NCBI GenBank assembly: GCA_030053915.1
Contig: JASGCT010000001.1
Coordinates: 1-64,000 of the forward strand
Reading direction: 5' to 3'
Source of the DNA: Alphaproteobacteria bacterium
GTDB taxonomy: Bacteria > Bacteroidota > Bacteroidia > Chitinophagales > Chitinophagaceae
DNA: 64,000 bases
The position numbers and the translations under genes were made by a program. Below, in pieces: positions 62,293 through 64,000 of this stretch (position 1 is the stretch's first letter; each line of letters begins with the position of its first letter). Below the pieces are notes generated by a model. It ran no database searches, had not been told where the DNA came from, and saw only the letters and a list, made by a program, of their open reading frames with translations.

Positions 62293-63531
62293 TTAAGGAT
62301 GTCGATACGATACTTTGTATATAGTACCCATTTTATCGTCGCTAATATAAAGATTCCCTTCTATGTCTTGGGCTAAACCACAAGGGCGATGTTTAGCAAG
62401 ATTGGGAGATTTAGGATTTTTAACCTCAGCAAAACCGTCTGCAAAAATTTCCCAGCTATCTTTTAGAGTTGGTTTACTGTCTTTAAAAGGCACAAAGACT
62501 ACAAAAAAACCTGCTTGTGGTTCTGGGCTTCTGTTCCAGGAGCCGTGAAAGGCAATAAAAGCGCCATTTTTGTATTTTTCAGGGAATAAATTACCGGTAT
62601 AAAAGAGCAAGCCATTGGGTGCTAAATGCGCCGGAAATGCCATAACTGGCTCTTGTGCCACACCTTGATATTCTTTTATTCCATCTCCACCATACGCAGG
62701 TGCTAACATTATTTTTTTTAATTCATAATCGTAATAACTATAAGGCCATCCAGCATTAGTGCCTAATTTCGTATCATATAAACATTCGGCGGGCGTATTA
62801 GCACTTTTAATTTTGGAATAATATTGCGGATAATTATCGGCAAGTTGATCCATACCGTGTTGTGTTACAAAAAGCGAATTGGTTTGGTAATTCCAATCTA
62901 AACCTACTACATTTCGTAAGCCGGTTGCCCAACGGTCGCCTTCTGGATAGGATTGATGCAATGCCTGGCTAGAGAATTTCCAAATACCGCCGGCTTTTTC
63001 TAAAATTGGGCAAGGAAAGAATCCTTTAGATTGTGGGGTTCGGTCTTGTTCTTGACAAGCATTTGAATACGCTCCAATATTAACATATACTTCGTTTTGG
63101 TTATTGACAACAAGCGATTTGGATTCATGTTGCCCTTCGCTTACAAGTTTTTCGATAATCGTATCGGGGTGGTTAGGATTCATAATATTCCATTGCTTAT
63201 CAAATTGGTATTTATAAACGGCTTCATTAGAACTTGCATATAAATAATTACCTTGAATACAGATCCCCGTACCTTCGTAATTTCCAAAATAATATTGGGT
63301 ATATGTTGCGCCATTTTTTTGTAATTTCACAATACCCTTACCGTCTTTTAAATCGTTTAATTTTACATAAATATCCCCATTGGGTGCTACGGTTAAATGC
63401 CTTGCAGACCCTATATTATCGGCAATGATTTCTATTAAAAAATTTTTGGGAACTAAGATTTTTTTATTTTGTTGGGCAAAGCTAGAAATACCCATAAAAA
63501 CAAGAATTAATAAAATAACATGTGACTTCAT
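62293..63531 (-). CDS. PQQ-type sorbosone/glucose dehydrogenase-like periplasmic protein
   Basis: 412 residues from the ATG at 63531 (MKSHVILLILVFMGISSFAQ), a signal peptide. A TTG at 63558 overlaps the -7 element and is rejected. A six-bladed propeller of the GSDH/sorbosone dehydrogenase family is suggested by ARHLTVAPNGDIYVKL, RWATGLRNVVGLDWNYQ, NAGWPYSYYDYELKK, FHGSWNRSPEPQAGF and HRPCGLAQDIEGNLYISD. It should oxidise a sugar or aldose with bound PQQ and pass electrons to the cytochrome c encoded 19 bases downstream. Many relatives have not been shown to bind PQQ, so catalysis is inferred. Confidence 0.88.
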   Translation of the reverse strand: MKSHVILLILVFMGISSFAQQNKKILVPKNFLIEIIADNIGSARHLTVAPNGDIYVKLNDLKDGKGIVKLQKNGATYTQYYFGNYEGTGICIQGNYLYASSNEAVYKYQFDKQWNIMNPNHPDTIIEKLVSEGQHESKSLVVNNQNEVYVNIGAYSNACQEQDRTPQSKGFFPCPILEKAGGIWKFSSQALHQSYPEGDRWATGLRNVVGLDWNYQTNSLFVTQHGMDQLADNYPQYYSKIKSANTPAECLYDTKLGTNAGWPYSYYDYELKKIMLAPAYGGDGIKEYQGVAQEPVMAFPAHLAPNGLLFYTGNLFPEKYKNGAFIAFHGSWNRSPEPQAGFFVVFVPFKDSKPTLKDSWEIFADGFAEVKNPKSPNLAKHRPCGLAQDIEGNLYISDDKMGTIYKVSYRHP

Positions 63532-63555
63532 AACAATAATTAAATTTATAATTTG

Positions 63556-63563
63556 CAAATATA
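63556..63563 (-). promoter_or_regulatory. Promoter -7 element for the dehydrogenase-cytochrome operon
   Basis: TATATTTG on the minus strand, a TAnnTTTG match, ends 24 bases before the ATG at 63531 and excludes the upstream TTG start. Confidence 0.6.
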
Positions 63564-63600
63564 CGAAAATTAATTATAAGTACAATTATTAAAAAATTAC

Positions 63601-63608
63601 TATATTTG
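63601..63608 (+). promoter_or_regulatory. Promoter -7 element for the right-edge gene
   Basis: TATATTTG, a TAnnTTTG match followed by C, ends 13 bases before the ATG at 63622. It is divergent from the element at 63556. Confidence 0.6.
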
Positions 63609-63621
63609 CAAAAATAAACCC

Positions 63622-64000
63622 ATGAACTCGCAACATAATGCCGAAACTATTTTTGTGCTCATAAAATCCTTAGAACCTCACGAAAAAAGGCATTTTAAGC
63701 TTTATATGAAGCGGTTGTCCGACTTTGACAACTTTAAAGTCATTCAACTATTTATGGCAATAGATAGTTCTAAAAACTATAATGAAGTGGATATTTTAAA
63801 AAAAAATCCTCAAATTCAAAAAAAACAAATTTCAAATTTAAAAGCCCATTTATTTCAATCAATTTTAACCTGTTTACGATTGATTAAACAAAAAGAAAAC
63901 ATTGAACTTCAACTGAATGAACAGTTAGATTTTGCCAAAATTGTATATCAAAAAGGAATGTACCTCCAAAGTTTAAAAATGTTAAGTAGGATTAAAGAAC
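63622..64000 (+). CDS. Hypothetical Bacteroidota protein, N-terminal part, cut by window edge
   Basis: ATG at 63622 opens 126 codons to the edge with no stop. It starts MNSQHNAETIFVLIKSLEPH and continues EKRHFKLYMKRL, ILKKNPQIQKKQISNLKAHL, FQSILTCLRLIKQKENIELQ. There is no signal peptide. The LIKSL-x-x-EKR-x-FKL-Y opening recalls a frequent Bacteroidota family of 500-600-residue cytoplasmic helical (TPR-like) proteins of unknown role. That recall is from memory only. Confidence 0.7.
   Translation, partial: MNSQHNAETIFVLIKSLEPHEKRHFKLYMKRLSDFDNFKVIQLFMAIDSSKNYNEVDILKKNPQIQKKQISNLKAHLFQSILTCLRLIKQKENIELQLNEQLDFAKIVYQKGMYLQSLKMLSRIKE

Overview
The window is a piece of a low-GC Bacteroidota chromosome, most likely from a Chitinophagales- or Sphingobacteriales-like lineage; the exact order cannot be settled from the sequence. 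The signs are a type IX secretion (T9SS) C-terminal sorting domain, two TonB-dependent receptors, VCBS/ASPIC and Gfo/Idh/MocA proteins, a POT transporter, a large-insert signal peptidase I, and a recurrent TAnnTTTG promoter -7 element. That element sits about 5-35 bases (in two cases nearly 100) upstream of many starts. Shine-Dalgarno sequences are rarely evident, so several gene starts were chosen by promoter position. Both ends cut genes: a GH13 amylase-like gene on the left and a Bacteroidota hypothetical gene on the right.

Region 1.6-10 kb is accessory and decaying. It holds a gene with one in-frame TAA (1898-2833), a multi-membrane TPR protein with very recent 102-bp repeats, a small secreted-protein pseudogene with a nonsense codon and a frameshift (4898-5151), the 3' end of an IS4-family transposase, a possible zincin-like protein, a YihY/BrkB C-terminal fragment, a DUF4116-like remnant, and a small secreted-protein family with one dead (8017) and two live members (8235, 9282).

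Region 10-18.6 kb holds a VCBS/ASPIC beta-propeller protein overlapping a vanadium-haloperoxidase-type gene that keeps every vanadate ligand. A Tat-exported Gfo/Idh/MocA oxidoreductase and a type IIG-like restriction-modification fusion follow.

Region 18.6-30.4 kb is mainly core metabolism: truB and proS (minus strand), ogt, a GT-C glycosyltransferase with TPRs followed by queA (plus strand), then a D-aminoacylase-like amidohydrolase, recQ and selD (minus strand). Region 30.4-45.8 kb is surface biology: a 2788-residue T9SS-secreted repeat protein, a POT transporter, a small lipoprotein, a TonB-dependent receptor, and a KdnB-like Fe-alcohol dehydrogenase that may modify Kdo in LPS.

Region 45.8-50.6 kb has a tRNA with CAU anticodon (probably Ile2), a compact methyltransferase plus HNH nuclease pair with a 4-bp overlap, then ffh, rpsL, rpsG and frr. 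The usual fusA after rpsG is missing. Region 50.6-64 kb holds an M28 peptidase, lepB, a second TonB-dependent receptor, an OmpA lipoprotein, a GNAT acetyltransferase, mtgA, secreted hypotheticals, and a cytochrome c / sugar dehydrogenase pair.

The most notable items are the compact methyltransferase-HNH pair, the type IIG-like fusion, the VCBS-haloperoxidase pair, the giant repeat protein with 222-bp amplified units, and the cluster of genes whose decay is still readable. No clearly unprecedented multi-gene system could be demonstrated by reading alone.
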